Assembly (NCBI RefSeq): GCF_041734735.1
Contig: NC_134879.1
Span: 9,699,810 to 9,763,809, forward strand
Direction of reading: 5' to 3'
From: Babylonia areolata
Lineage: Eukaryota > Mollusca > Gastropoda > Neogastropoda > Buccinidae
Length of the DNA: 64,000 nt
In this document: in pieces, positions 50,250 through 61,703 of the stretch
How the letters are laid out: the number at the start of each line of letters is the position of its first letter
Numbering within the stretch: position 1 is the stretch's first letter
Notes under the pieces: model-generated
Databases searched by the model: none
Told to the model about the DNA's origin: nothing
The model's input: the letters and a program-made list of their open reading frames with translations, nothing else
Position numbers and translations under genes: made by a program

Positions 50250-51425
50250 CAATGAAGCACAACAGTGAATCAGACCCAGAGGGACAAACACAGACCGGGG
50301 GACAGACAGGACAGACACAGACAGAGGGACAGACACAGAGGGACGGACAGAGACATTGGGACAGACAGGACACAGATAGAGGGAGAGACAGGACAGACAG
50401 AACAGACACAGAGGGACAGACAGGGGGACAGGACAGACACAGAGGGACAGACAGGACAGACACAGACAGAGGGACAGACAGGACAGACACAGAGTGACAG
50501 ACAGGACACAGACAGGACAGACACAGACAAGAGTGACAGACAGGACACAGACAGGACAGACCCAGACAGAGTGAGACAGGACACAGGACAGACACATGGA
50601 CAGACAAGACAGACACAGACAGATGGACAGACGAGACAGAGACATGACAGATACAGAGGGACAGACATGACAATGACAGAGGAACAGACAGGACAGAGGG
50701 ACAGACAGGACAGACACAGACAGAGGGACACAGGACAGACACACATATGGGGTCAGACAGGACAAAGACAGAACAGACACAGACAGAATTAGAAGACAGA
50801 TGGACAGACAGAAGGACAGATTGGGCAGACAGGACAGACACACAGGGACAGACACAGACAGAGGGACAGACACTGACGGACACAGAGGGACACACAGACA
50901 GGACAGACAAAGGTATGACACAGACAGGACAGACACAGACAGAAGCTGAGAATGGCAGACAGGACAGGCACAGACAGGACACAAAGGAACAGGCATGACA
51001 TAGAGGAACAGACAGGACACATAGGGACAGACAAGACAGAAACTTACAGAGGGTCTGACAGAGACACATACAGAGGCGGAGAGGGACATACAGAGGGAGA
51101 GACAGGACACAGACAGAGGAACAGACAGGACAGAGGGACAGACAAGACAAAAAATTACAGAGGGACTGACAGAGACACAGAGGGACACACAGAGGGAGAG
51201 AAAGGACAGAGACAGACAGTAGGACATACAGGACAGACACAGAGGGACAGACAGAACTGACAGACAGAGGGACAGACAGGATAGGTACAGACAGAAGGAC
51301 AGACAGGACAGATGAAGACAGACAGACAGAACAAAGCCAGAGGGAAAGACAGGGGAACAGGCAGGACAGACACACACAGAGGGACAGACAGGACAGATAC
51401 AGAGGGGCAGGCAGGGGCAGGTAAT
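50250..51425. repeat. ACAG-rich minisatellite
   Basis: About 1.2 kb of irregular 'gagggacagacaggacagac' units. The very long Cys/Leu/Ser-rich minus-strand frame across it is an artefact of repeat composition. Confidence 0.95.
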
Positions 51426-51645
51426 TACACATCTCTCATGTTAAACACAACACAGCACAGTCTGATAATTACATATCCCTCACATCGAACAAACACACTG
51501 TGATTACACATCCACCATGTCAAACATAACACAGGGTGACAGACTGATAATTACTTATCCCTCATGTGAAATTCAACACAAACTGATCATTACACATTAC
51601 ATCATGTCAAACACAACACAGACTGATAATTACAGTCAGAGGTCG
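51426..51645. repeat. tandem repeat, 50-65 bp unit
   Basis: Four copies containing 'acacagactgataattacac' and 'atccctcatgtcaaac'. Confidence 0.8.
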
Positions 51646-52153
51646 TGTGCTGGTGAGTTATGACACTGGCATTTACTCCAGTAATTGCCATACACAGAGT
51701 CACAGACAAGCCTGCAGAAGCTTGTAATGCCATACTTTCAGAATGCCATTCTGAAAGTAGCTGCAACAAGACTAAGGTTGTTATGAAGAGCAAGAGGCGA
51801 ATGTGTGTGCTCTACTGAACAGCACCAACAAGTGACAATTAGGTAGTCCCAATTGCTGGGGTCACCCTCAGGGATAGCTTGTAGTGCCAAGCCTCACACA
51901 CCCAGACCAACAGTGGTACACTACCTGGCAAAAATCAATACCACTGTTGGCTGCCTTGTTACGCCATACACTATCTTCTTTCTCATCAACACTGGAGACT
52001 TTGCACTTCCTTGAATGAATGGACAATTTACTCCCCTGAGTTTCGCCATACACAAAATTATCTAAAAGCAAGCATAAAAATTCACTGAAGTGAGAAGTGA
52101 TAATCATTATTTGTTCTGTATGCAAACACACATAACCAGTCATGCATACAGGT

Positions 52154-52825
52154 TTAACTCATTCTATACTGCCTGATGACTTCATTATACTCTCTGTACT
52201 TGAGTTTCAAGAAAAATTCTATTAAAAAAGAATAAAAAAAAGGAATACAAGTACATGCACCTGTGAAATTTTGTGTTAATATGAAGAATAGAATGGACTA
52301 ATATTTGGCAAAGGTTCAAAGCACTCACTTTATTTTTGACTGATTTATCTTCTTTTTTTTTAAATCATGTTTTTCACAACTGACATAAAGAGGGTGAGTT
52401 TTTCTCATATGACAGAAATTTTACAAATGTGGTCTTTAGCAACCATAGACACTTCCTAACTGTAGCAATTGAATGGGCAAATGTATATGCACAATGGATA
52501 TCCACCATAGAATCAGTTTGCATTCGACTTTGAGCCACAGTATTTGCCGAAGTTGATGGATATGCCATCTTGTCGAGCAAGAAGACATGAGTTGGGTGAC
52601 TGTACGCTCACATGTATTGTACTCAAAGGCATTCTCAGCCACAATAAAAGTACAGGTGCACTTCTGGGTGACTGTAGAACAGACTTGTGTCATTTAATTT
52701 TGCACAAGACCAATAACCTATGACCTATGAATTCTTAAACTTGCGGTACACTATAGCGTACCACAGTAATAAAGCGTAGTGCACATGAGGTACGTTATAG
52801 CGTGCCTTAGTATAGAAAGAGTTAA
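52154..52825. mobile_element. TTAA-flanked inverted-repeat element (piggyBac-like MITE?)
   Basis: The left end 'ttaactcattctatact' and the reverse complement of the right end 'ttaactctttctatact' match at 16 of 17 bases, both starting with TTAA. The 672-bp interior has no recognisable transposase. Near the right end is an imperfect palindrome 'ggtacactatagcgtacc' (52744-52761). Confidence 0.6.
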
Positions 52826-53380
52826 TACTAAGCACACAGCACTGTTTACTGCTCCACCACCTATGAAGGCCATACCATTACCAGAGTTTCAAAACAAGAT
52901 TAAAAGATTACAGTTTTACTTCAGTCTTCAGTGATCTTTATCAATTGTGTTGTTTATTTATGTAAAGAAGCCATGATCAACAAATTCCACTATACTCAAA
53001 GGTTATCTCATTTCTGTGGTGTCTAAAAAAATACAAATCTGTTCATTTCTTTTCAATTGTAGATGAGTACATCTACTTCTTTTAATCTGTGTCCATACCT
53101 TATTTCACAAGAACAAGTCATTTCACCATATCTGAAATACTGCACATTTTTTATCAAATCCTGCCACTCTGCATCTTGATATAATCAGTCCTGCAATATG
53201 TGATTTATGTACTCATTATAAATATATATACATTACATGCACAAATATTTACATGATTTTCATTCATACAAGCCTGTGTATGATACAGAAATCATATTCT
53301 TTCATATAAATTGATATTGTTGTAGGTCTGCATAACTTAACATCATTTTTGGATATTTTTTCAAAAGTTTGTATCATGTG

Positions 53381-53447
<67 letters not shown>

Positions 53448-53810
53448 GTGGGGTGGGGGGTGGGAGGGGGGCGTGTTATGTGAGCAATGCCCTGAATTAA
53501 CATTAGGAATATAATTGATCATAATCTTTGGAAGAGATGAGAGGGAGTGGGAGTGGAGGACAGGACATCTCTCCTTTTATCAATATCCTAAGGTGACCAA
53601 CATTGGCCTCGGCTCCAGTTTGAATCTCTGTGACCTGATCCAACTAAAAACGAGTGAATTAATTTCTCACTAAAATGCCATATATAATGCATAATTTAGT
53701 ACTCAGAAATAATAGAAACAGGCCAAATATTTAATCGATTAATAAAAATATGGTAATGGTATTAATCAATATACATTATTCCCTTCTGCATTTGACTTGT
53801 CATTTTTAGT

Positions 53811-53851
<41 letters not shown>

Positions 53852-54052
53852 CATATCATCCTGGGTGCGCCACTCACTGCAAACTGAGTCACTCACAATA
53901 TAATTCTCACTGTTCGTTTGCAGACGACAGATGATGAACTGACTGAATAGATTTCGATTGTTTATGAATTAATTCGTCACTAACCAAGTGACAAACTTCG
54001 ACTAGTCTCCCAAAAATACTAAACCATCGATAGACTGACAACGTTTCCTTAC
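52826..54052. other. AT-rich non-coding, with microsatellites
   Basis: CA then TA runs at about 53382-53444, and a GT run at 53812-53848. No gene. Confidence 0.55.
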
Positions 54053-54212
54053 CGTCATATCCACAAAATCCGTGAAAAGAGCAAAGTGGGTTGTCTCTCA
54101 TTGAAGATGACTGCGGCAAGCTAATAAATTCAAGTCCCTCACTAAGGTATGCTCGCATCACCACAATATACTTCCGGTGCCCAAATCGAGGCGATGTGAC
54201 GGTCAATGCCAT
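54053..54212 (-). CDS. candidate first exon with open frame
   Basis: A minus-strand frame from ATG (54212) encodes 'MALTVTSPRFGHRKYIVVMR' and about 33 more residues up to a good donor (GACG|gtaagg). It is not recognised. It could be an upstream exon of TTBK (the next acceptor in that direction is at 47699), but joining them does not keep the frame open to the kinase start, so it would then be leader sequence. Confidence 0.3.
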
Positions 54213-54639
54213 TTTACTCTAACTTTCCTCTCCATTTACTGCAACACAAATTGCTACATCTGTGTACGAATTCAAGGACTGGAATCTATTTCAATCGTGC
54301 TCAATGTATTGGAGGATATAAAATGGGATTAAGGGAAAATAAAAGCATGAAAATAGGAACTATGACCTTCACCTTTACGTGCGTGCAGAAGATCTGAAAA
54401 CGAAAGTAAAAATAGTCTGTGATGAATCAAGCTTTAGCTGTAGTATCAGATGCTTACTCAACTTGCGACTTACTCCTCCATCCCTCTTTCACATTATAAT
54501 ACAATATATATATATATATATAATAATGATGGATGCTTATTTGGCACACTGTCCAGAAATCTGCTCTAGGTGCTTTACAAAAATGCTTTTGTTGACATAA
54601 AACATTAAATGACTGTTACATACACACACCAAAATGTGA

Positions 54640-54679
<40 letters not shown>

Positions 54680-55364
54680 TAACATACATGTGTATCTAAC
54701 AGATACCCTAACACATACGCACACATAGGCAGGCACAAACTTACATAAACACATGCATACACAATACACATTCATATACATGCATGTAGTTATGTACACA
54801 TACATATGTATACACACATAGTCAAGCACAGCTAGTGTGTGTGTGTGTGTGTGTGCGTATGAACAGAGAGTTGGCATAGTGGTAATGCATTGCCTACGAA
54901 GCAAGAAAATCTGAGCACCCTGGTTCAAGTCCCACATATATATATAAAGATGAAATAACGCTTTTCTGGCTTCTTATTATTCTTAAAATAATGGTGGTAA
55001 ACAACCATACTTAAAGCAGCACGGGAAACAAAATAATCGAGGAAACAACAACAGCAACAACAACAAAAATATATTTATGTATAATACATAGAGAGAGAGA
55101 AATAATGGTGCTTAGAACCTCACCGACCACTAAGGCTATCATCACATTAGCATCTACAAATCAATTTAAGGGTGACAGGCACAAACACAGACACAGACAC
55201 AGACAGACAGACAGATTGATAGATGTCATAGTTTGAGAAAGACAAAGTCAGAGAATGGAGGTGAACCTACCTTTGTTTGTGTGTCTCAGTATGTTGTAAT
55301 CATTCCTTGTGTGTGTGTGTGCGTGCGCGCGCACGTGTGTGTGTGTGTGTGTGTGCGCGCGCAT
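54213..55364. other. non-coding, with SINE pieces and CA runs
   Basis: CA run at about 54638-54677. A SINE head with 'ttggcatagtggtaatgcat' and 'ggttcaagtccca' lies at 54868-54940. A dispersed piece 'ggtgcttagaacctcaccga' (55107-55135) matches 35512. No gene. Confidence 0.55.
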
Positions 55365-55752
55365 ATGAACGGAGTGTTGGCATAGTGGTAATGCGTTGGC
55401 TACAAAGCGAGAGAATCTGAGCACCCTGGTTCAAGTACCACAGCTGCCAATATTTCCCCACCTCCACTAGACCTTCAGTGGTGGTTTGGACGCTCGTCAT
55501 CTGGATGAGACAATAAACGAAGGTCCCATGTGCAGCATGCATTTAGCGCATGTAAAAGAACCCATGGCAGCAAAAGGGTTGTCCCTGGCAAAATTCTGTA
55601 GAAAAATCTACTTCAATAGAAAAACAAATAAAACTGCAGGCAGAAAAAGAAAAACAATCATTGGATGCGCTCTCATGGACATACTCTCCCTGGTAAAGGC
55701 AGAACTAATCTCACACAGAAAAATCTGTTGTGACAAAAGAGTAATGCAATAC
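55365..55752 (+). mobile_element. full-length-looking SINE with tRNA-like head
   Basis: The head has A-box-like 'tggcatagtggtaatgcgtt' and B-box-like 'ggttcaagtacc'. The body has 'atctggatgagacaataaac', 'aaggtcccatgtgcagcatg' and 'ggcaaaattctgtagaaaaa'. A GT microsatellite follows. Copies elsewhere in both orientations. Confidence 0.8.
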
Positions 55753-55964
55753 AATGTGTGTGTGTGTGTGTGTGTGTGCGCGCACGCGCATGTCTGTGTG
55801 TGTGAGTACGTGTTTGCCTGTGTGTGTACGTGTGTGTTCATGCTGTGGAAGCTGATGTGTGTGTGTGTGTGTGTGTTTATTGTGGCAGCTAATGAAAGGG
55901 TGTGAGTGAGTGAGGGTGTTGGGATAGAAATGGGAGGGCGTTTGTCTGCAGTCATTTCATTTTT

Positions 55965-56345
55965 CATGGCTCAACTGCACTGCTTATCATTTTCATGGCT
56001 AGACTGCACTGCATATCATTTATCATGGCTAGACTGCACTGCATATCATTTTCCATGGCTAGACTGCACTAATTTATCATGGCTAGACTGCACTGCATAT
56101 CATTTTTCATGGCTAGACTGCACTGCTTATCATTTTCCATGGCTAGACTGCACTGTATATCATTTTTCATGGCTAGACTGCACTGCTTATCATTTATCAT
56201 GGCTAGACTGCACTTCATATCATTCATTATGGCTAGACTGCACTGGTTATCTTTTTTTTTGGCTAGACTGCACTACATATCATTTATCATGGCTAGACTG
56301 CACTGCTTATCATTTTTCATGACTTGACTGCACTGCTTATCATCC
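55965..56345. repeat. minisatellite, about 30-bp unit
   Basis: About twelve copies of 'catggctagactgcactgct' plus 'tatcatttt'. No recognised exon adjoins it. Confidence 0.92.
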
Positions 56346-57149
56346 CTTTGTAATACAGTCGTGTTTCACTAAAAATCAGTGCAACCATAACTTGGTAGTT
56401 ATAATCAAATCACCTTTTAAGTAATACACTTGTGCTGCCATGTCTTGACAGTTACCTGTTTAGCAGGAAAACAAATGATCAAAACTCTGGCACATAAATG
56501 TACCAGTGTGTATGATTAATTCAATGAGTTTCTGCAAGGCAAATGGGGCTGATAATGTGACTAGCTTATCACATCTGATAATCTAAATGACGTGACATTT
56601 TTTTTTTCTAAAGAGACAGTTTCTGAAAGGGAATATATCTATCTATCTATCTACCTATCTCTGTCTATCTTTGTGTCTCTATGTCTCTGTCTCTCTCTCT
56701 ATATATATATATCACATCTCTCTCTCTCTCACACAAGCACACACATACATCCTATAAACACTCAAGACATCTGACAAAAATATAACAACTTTTTATTTAA
56801 GTTTCAAATACAGTCACATTTTGCTTCTAACCCATCAATCAAATAAAACAATTTATGGGCAGATAAAATTCAAACTGAGAACTGATTAAGTATTTTGCAA
56901 CATTAAAAACCAATCACAAACACATCAAAAACTAATCACAAAAACAAATTCTTCTGATGCACAAGGCAAATGAAGTACAAGAGAGTAAACCTATTCTAAA
57001 AAAACAAGTTCAAACATACGTTAACTTCTGAATGTACAAATACTGGTCCAGAGAATAAAATGATTGTGCACAACAAGGCATGCTTTGCATCATCTGAATA
57101 ATGCAGACACCACCAAACCCCCGCAGGTCGTACGTCATCTCACGACAGT
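56346..57149. other. 3' flank/UTR of the small membrane protein gene
   Basis: Non-coding. Includes a TATC/CT/TA simple repeat (56638-56715). A minus-strand AATAAA (56797-56792) could end the transcript. Confidence 0.45.
56792..56797 (-). terminator. candidate polyadenylation signal
   Basis: AATAAA on the minus strand, about 355 bases after the stop codon of the small gene. Confidence 0.4.
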
Positions 57150-57175
57150 TCAGTGAACAGGGTCAAAATGTGTGT
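57150..57175 (-). CDS. small membrane protein, exon 4 (end)
   Basis: Acceptor 'ctttttcag'; completes 'HTHFDPVH' and stop TGA (57152-57150). Confidence 0.55.
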
Positions 57176-60100
57176 CTGAAAAAGTAACAACACTAGTTCA
57201 GGAAAGTAACTAGTCAACTGATTACTTAAACATACAAAATAAATTTGTACACATGACTGAAGTACATAAATTTAATAACATTGGTTCAAAAAACGTAATG
57301 ATTCAATCAAATAATTAAACAAATTAAGCACACAAAAATGTGGAAAAAAACTCCATCAATCTAAATAAGAAGCAAAAACCCAAGCATAAGCATTAGTCAT
57401 TCTTCTTCTTATTCTGTGCTCATGGGCCATGACTTCCACAGTCATTCATATGGAATAATGGAATCATATAGGCAGCCATACTCTGTTCTGGCCAATGTGC
57501 ATGTTGGGTATGTTCTTGTTTCTATAACCCACTGAACACCTACATGGATTACAAGATTTTTACTGTGCATATTTCATCTTCTGCATGTCTACATGGACAA
57601 AGTGGGATCAGGCTCTGGAAGGTCTCCACATTTGTTGACTTAGGAAATCACATAAACCTCCACCCTTAACCCACAAGGCACCATGCCCAGGATTCAAACC
57701 CAGGACCCTCGAAAGTCTGATGCTTTAATTCACTTAGTACTGCCAGTTAGCTCCCCTGACTTTCCCCACAGACCACCCATTTGTATGGGTAAGAAATAAA
57801 ATCAAAAACAAAATAAAGAGAAGAAAAAAGTTAGAATCTATGAACTGAAAACTTCCAAACTGATCAGTAACATTGCACGATAGTTGGGGGCAAATTATAA
57901 ACCTTCCCTTCATATGCTGTCATACAGATGAAAGTGTCCATATTTTTTGTTCAAAATTTGCACACACTGATGACTTGTAAACAAATCATGAAAAGCAAAC
58001 AGAATCTGAAACAGATGAAATTCAGAATCTTATATAGCCACGTTAGGGCCCCCTTCATCTAATTTCTGTTGTCTGCCTTGTGACTGAGACGAAAACTGGG
58101 TTAGACGCCATTGTTGACACACACAATTCACATGAACTAGTCACTGTCAAAATAGCTCTCCTGTTTGCGAGCACAGCAACACACACTGCATTTACTGGTC
58201 ACAGTGGAGAGTGGAAAGGTCATATTGTTAGCTCACAACGTCATTATGGAAATTAGGTGCCACCAAAAAAATTCAAAACTATCTAAGGCCCTGATCGGGG
58301 CCCTTCATCTGAAACGGTTGTAAACAGTATGGCCCAGATCCTTCGTCTGGAGTGATTTAACTATTAAACTGTTGCTCCTCTGTCAAGCATTTGATAATGA
58401 TACTTACGTTCCCTCTTTTTCCGAATTTCTTCCCACTGTTGAACATTGCCTGGCGAGTGTACTGTCAAAAACAGAATAACAGAACATTCAGATGAACTGT
58501 CAGACTAACGAGCAAAAGCAGATTTTTTTCTTAAATACCTAAACACAGCCAGCCATGCAGTTACTGTAACTAAGTGATTCTAACAATTAGAATAAATCAC
58601 TAGCCACGCTTACGTTCGATTTCTCTCCATAAGCTGGACATTAGTCTGCATAGGACAGACCCCTGTCAGAGTCTGCACCAGAGGGTCACAGTATGGTATG
58701 TGTAATTAAATAGCATTTACAATTCCACCACCAACAACAATACATTCAAACTACATTGTAATGAAATCTTTTGGTGGTAGCTAAAGAGTTGTCACACACC
58801 TGCACACTCACACAGATATACAACTGTATATTTCATTATCACTCTGTTATTGTATATCTATGCATTCTCTGTTTGTTAATTTCTTGTTTCTTTCGGTTAT
58901 AGATGGGTTTGTTTGTTTTTTTTATTTAACAATTCAAATAGTGAAAAAATGAATTATTTGTTGCCTCTTCAATTTACCAGCATCAAATTCAATACTGACT
59001 TTGACATTCACACACACACAATCGACAAACACACACACACATGCACATATGCACCCCCACTTCCCCCCTCCAAACACACACAATCAAGTGCCATTACAAA
59101 ACTATTTCTTTTTTTTTTCCTACCCAAAACAATGGTATATTCATTCTAATGTACATTCACTGATCTGGTAAAGGTATCAGAAAAAGAACAAGGTCCTCTT
59201 CCCATTCTCCCTATCTTTCCCCAAAGCCATGTCAGCCCCCCAAAAAACCCGAAATGTGAAAGGTATGGCTGTTCTGTTTATTTGGTTGCTTGTTTTTTGT
59301 TTTTGTTTGATCTAAATTTTGATTAAGAAATAATAAACCTATCAATTTCTCACAAAATGCATAAAGCATCATGATACATGATGCTGCTTTGTCCATGTGA
59401 CAGATTAAACTTAGATTTTGTTTTCGTAGTGTTCTAAACACAATGTGTGCTAGGTTAGATGAGCATGCTGAATTTGTGCCACATGAGAGAGGAAGAGAAT
59501 GATGGTGGAGAGGGTGGGGGGTGGGGAGTAGATGGCGAGTTAGTTGGGTGGTGCAAGTGGAATAAGAAAAGGAATGAAGTCGTTTCAATCTGGTATTTTT
59601 GATCATGCCTTTTAATTTTGAATGTGCGTAAATGTTTTATGTTATACATGAAGCTGAAAGATATTTTTCCATGTTTCATGAAAAATTAAAGTTGTATATT
59701 GTATCTTGTAATCTCTGCAAAATGAATTACAGTGATTAACTATAGCTAAACCACACACAGAGACACTTTATTTCCTCCTGTACTGTAGATCGGTAACCAT
59801 ATTTTTTTTACTATCAGTATCAACAACTAGAGTTAAGACATATATACAGAGGTGTCATATTTCCTCCTTTTTGTGGATCAGAAACTGCATTTCACAAAAT
59901 CAATAACTACAGCTAAGCCATATGGAGAGATGTTATATTTCTTCCTTTCCTGTGGTTCAGTAACTGCATCTTTAATAATCAGTCAACAAAACAAAAAGCA
60001 GTATATGATGGGGTTTTTTCTGCATTTTATGAATGACTGAAAAAAAACATACCAGCCTTGTGGATTTTGACGATCAGTGGAAAAACTGCCAGCAAGGTGA

Positions 60101-61703
60101 ACCCCAGAAATCGCACAAAGCGACCGTTCTCCCAGTGCCAGCGATAAGGAAACAACGCCAGCTTCCCAGTCACAGTGTAAGGGTACTTCATAGTTCTCCC
60201 AGCACCCAATACCTGGACATCAGACACAAAGGGCACTTCCCAGTCACTGTGTAAGGGTACTCCACAGTTTTCCCAGTCACAGCATAAGGGTACTCCATAG
60301 TTTTCCCAGTCATTATGTAAACGTACTTCATAGTTTTCCCAGTCACAGTGTAAGGGTACTCCTTAGTTTTTCCAGTCACAGTGTAAGGGTACATCACAGA
60401 ATTCCTAGTCACAGTGCAAGGGTACTCCACAGTTTTCCCAGTCACTGTGTAAGGGTACTCCATAGTTTTCCCAGTCACAGTGTAAGGGTACTCCTTAGTT
60501 TTCCTAGTCACAGTGTAACGGTACTTCATAGAATTTCCCAGTCACAGTGCAAGGGTACTCCATAGTTTTCCCAGTCACTGTGAAAGGGTACTCCATAGTT
60601 TTTCCCAGTCATAGTGTAAGGGTACTCCATGGTTTTCCCAGTCACTCTGTAAGGGTACTTCATGGTTTTCCCTGTCACAGTGTAAGGGTACTTCATAGTT
60701 TTCCCAGATACTGCGTACGGGGAGTTAATAGTTTTCCCAGTCAAGGTGTAAGGGTACTTCATAGTTTTCCAAATCACTGTGTAACTTACGGTACTCAAAA
60801 GTATTCCCAGTGTAAAGATACTTCATAGTTTTCCCAGTCACTGTGTAACTAAGGGTACTTCACAGTTTTCCCAGTCACTGTGTAACTAAGGGTACTTCAC
60901 AGTTTTCCCAGTCACCGTGTAAAGGTACTTCACAGTTTTCCCAGTCACTGTGTAAGGGTACTTCACAGTTTTCCAAGTCACTGTGTAAGGGTACTCCATG
61001 GTTTTCCCAGTCACACTGTAAGGGTACTTCACAGTTTTCCCAGTCACAGTGTAACTGTACGGGTACTCCATAGTTTTCCCAGTCACTGTGTAAGGGTACT
61101 TCAAAGTTTTCCCAGCACCCAGTACCTGGAAATCATAGTTCAGACACAGCTGACAGTGACAGCTGTTTACTTCTGCTTGACATTCTGCATCGCTGTTAAT
61201 TTCTAAACCATTACACCGAACATGGTACTAGTCATAATAGCTCTATTCATTGCCTTTACATATGTCACCAGACCCTAACGGCATATTTTAGAAGAATTCG
61301 GACCATGGAAATGCGGTGTTATCCCAAGAATGACTGTTAGACTATCAATCATAGTTGCTGACATTGTGAATCACGAATAGACTATCAGTAATAATTGCTG
61401 ACATTCCATTACTGTGTTTGGGCATCAGTCACAATTGCTGACATTCTGTTACAATACTGCCCCCCATCAGTCATGATTGCGCTCCTTATTCCCCCAGCCC
61501 GACACCACACCGGTCACATTATTATTCCTTTTTTCAGATGTGTGTGTGTGTGTGTGTGTGTGTCCTTTGTATTCACGTGTGTGTGCTGGTTATGTGTATG
61601 TATGTTTGTGCAACACAGCATGTGTGCATGTTTGTGACATGTCATGTGTGCGTGTGTGTGTGAATAATTTACGTGCACACATGCCGTTTAATATTATTAC
61701 CAT
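57150..61703 (-). CDS. small single-pass membrane protein, unrecognised (80 aa, four exons)
   Basis: Exons on the minus strand: 61703-61701 (ATG alone, then gtaata), 60212-60053, 58461-58408, 57175-57150. They total 243 nt, with phases closing and good splice sites (acceptors ccag, gacag, ttttcag; donors gtatgt, gtaagt). The protein starts MVLGAGRTMKYPYTVTGK, then 'LALFPYRWHWENGRFVR', one hydrophobic segment 'FLGFTLLAVFPLIV' (about 40-53), and a charged tail with 'SPGNVQQWEEIRKKREHTHF'. The size, one membrane span and basic residues around it fit a mitochondrial inner-membrane accessory protein, but that is inference and I cannot name a family. Its second exon seeded the 33-bp array upstream. 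The exon 1 assignment is the least certain. Confidence 0.65.
57480..57780 (-). mobile_element. tRNA-derived SINE (family 2), minus orientation
   Basis: Reverse complement of the 14085-14450 family: B-box 'gggtttgaatcctggg', 'gtgggttaagggtggaggtt', 'cagtgggttatagaaacaag'. Lies in intron 3 of... the small gene's 3' side region between exons 3 and 4. Confidence 0.7.
58045..58318. mobile_element. MITE-like repeat, copy B
   Basis: Inverted relative to copy A at 39460-39738. Ends in 'agggccc' at one side and the palindrome 'aaggccctgatcggggccct' at the other. Confidence 0.65.
58408..58461 (-). CDS. small membrane protein, exon 3
   Basis: 54 nt; acceptor 'ctgtttttgacag', donor gtaagt. Encodes 'HSPGNVQQWEEIRKKRE', phase 1 at both ends. 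Confidence 0.7.
58613..58640 (-). pseudogene. degenerate duplicate of exon 3
   Basis: About 180 bases upstream of exon 3 in transcript order. 'aatgtccagcttatggagag' then 'aaatcgaac' and a donor gtaagc resemble exon 3's 'aatgttcaacagtgggaaga' ... 'gggaac' gtaagt. It has an acceptor tatgcag, but joining it in phase gives an immediate stop, so it looks like a dead copy. Confidence 0.45.
60053..60212 (-). CDS. small membrane protein, exon 2
   Basis: 160 nt encoding 'VLGAGRTMKYPYTVTGKLAL' to 'PLIVKIHKA'. Acceptor 'tctgatgtccag', donor gtatgt, phase 1 out. It contains the hydrophobic segment. Its first about 50 bases are the source of the adjoining array. Confidence 0.75.
60170..61125. repeat. 33-bp minisatellite derived from the coding start of exon 2
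   Basis: About 28 copies; the minus strand reads 'gggaaaactatggagtaccc' plus 'ttacacagtgact', that is an 11-residue repeat KTMEYPYTVTG. At both ends lies the same unique lead-in, acceptor ccag plus 'gtactgggtgctggg' (61127-61111 and 60214-60198). Most units keep 33 bp, but a few indels break the frame. Confidence 0.95.
61701..61703 (-). CDS. small membrane protein, exon 1 (ATG only)
   Basis: The coding part is just ATG before donor gtaata; the rest of the exon would be leader, within about 61704-61830. Alternative: a start codon elsewhere with this as intron. Confidence 0.4.

Noticed and set aside
49933-51432. 499-codon Cys/Leu/Ser frame on the minus strand
   Set aside because: ACAG-type repeat with no stop codons in that register; no membrane or domain logic.
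55365-55452. tRNA gene
   Set aside because: A and B boxes are present but the sequence does not fold into a sound cloverleaf and recurs attached to a SINE body. The same applies to 14085-14165, 14605-14680 and 54868-54940.
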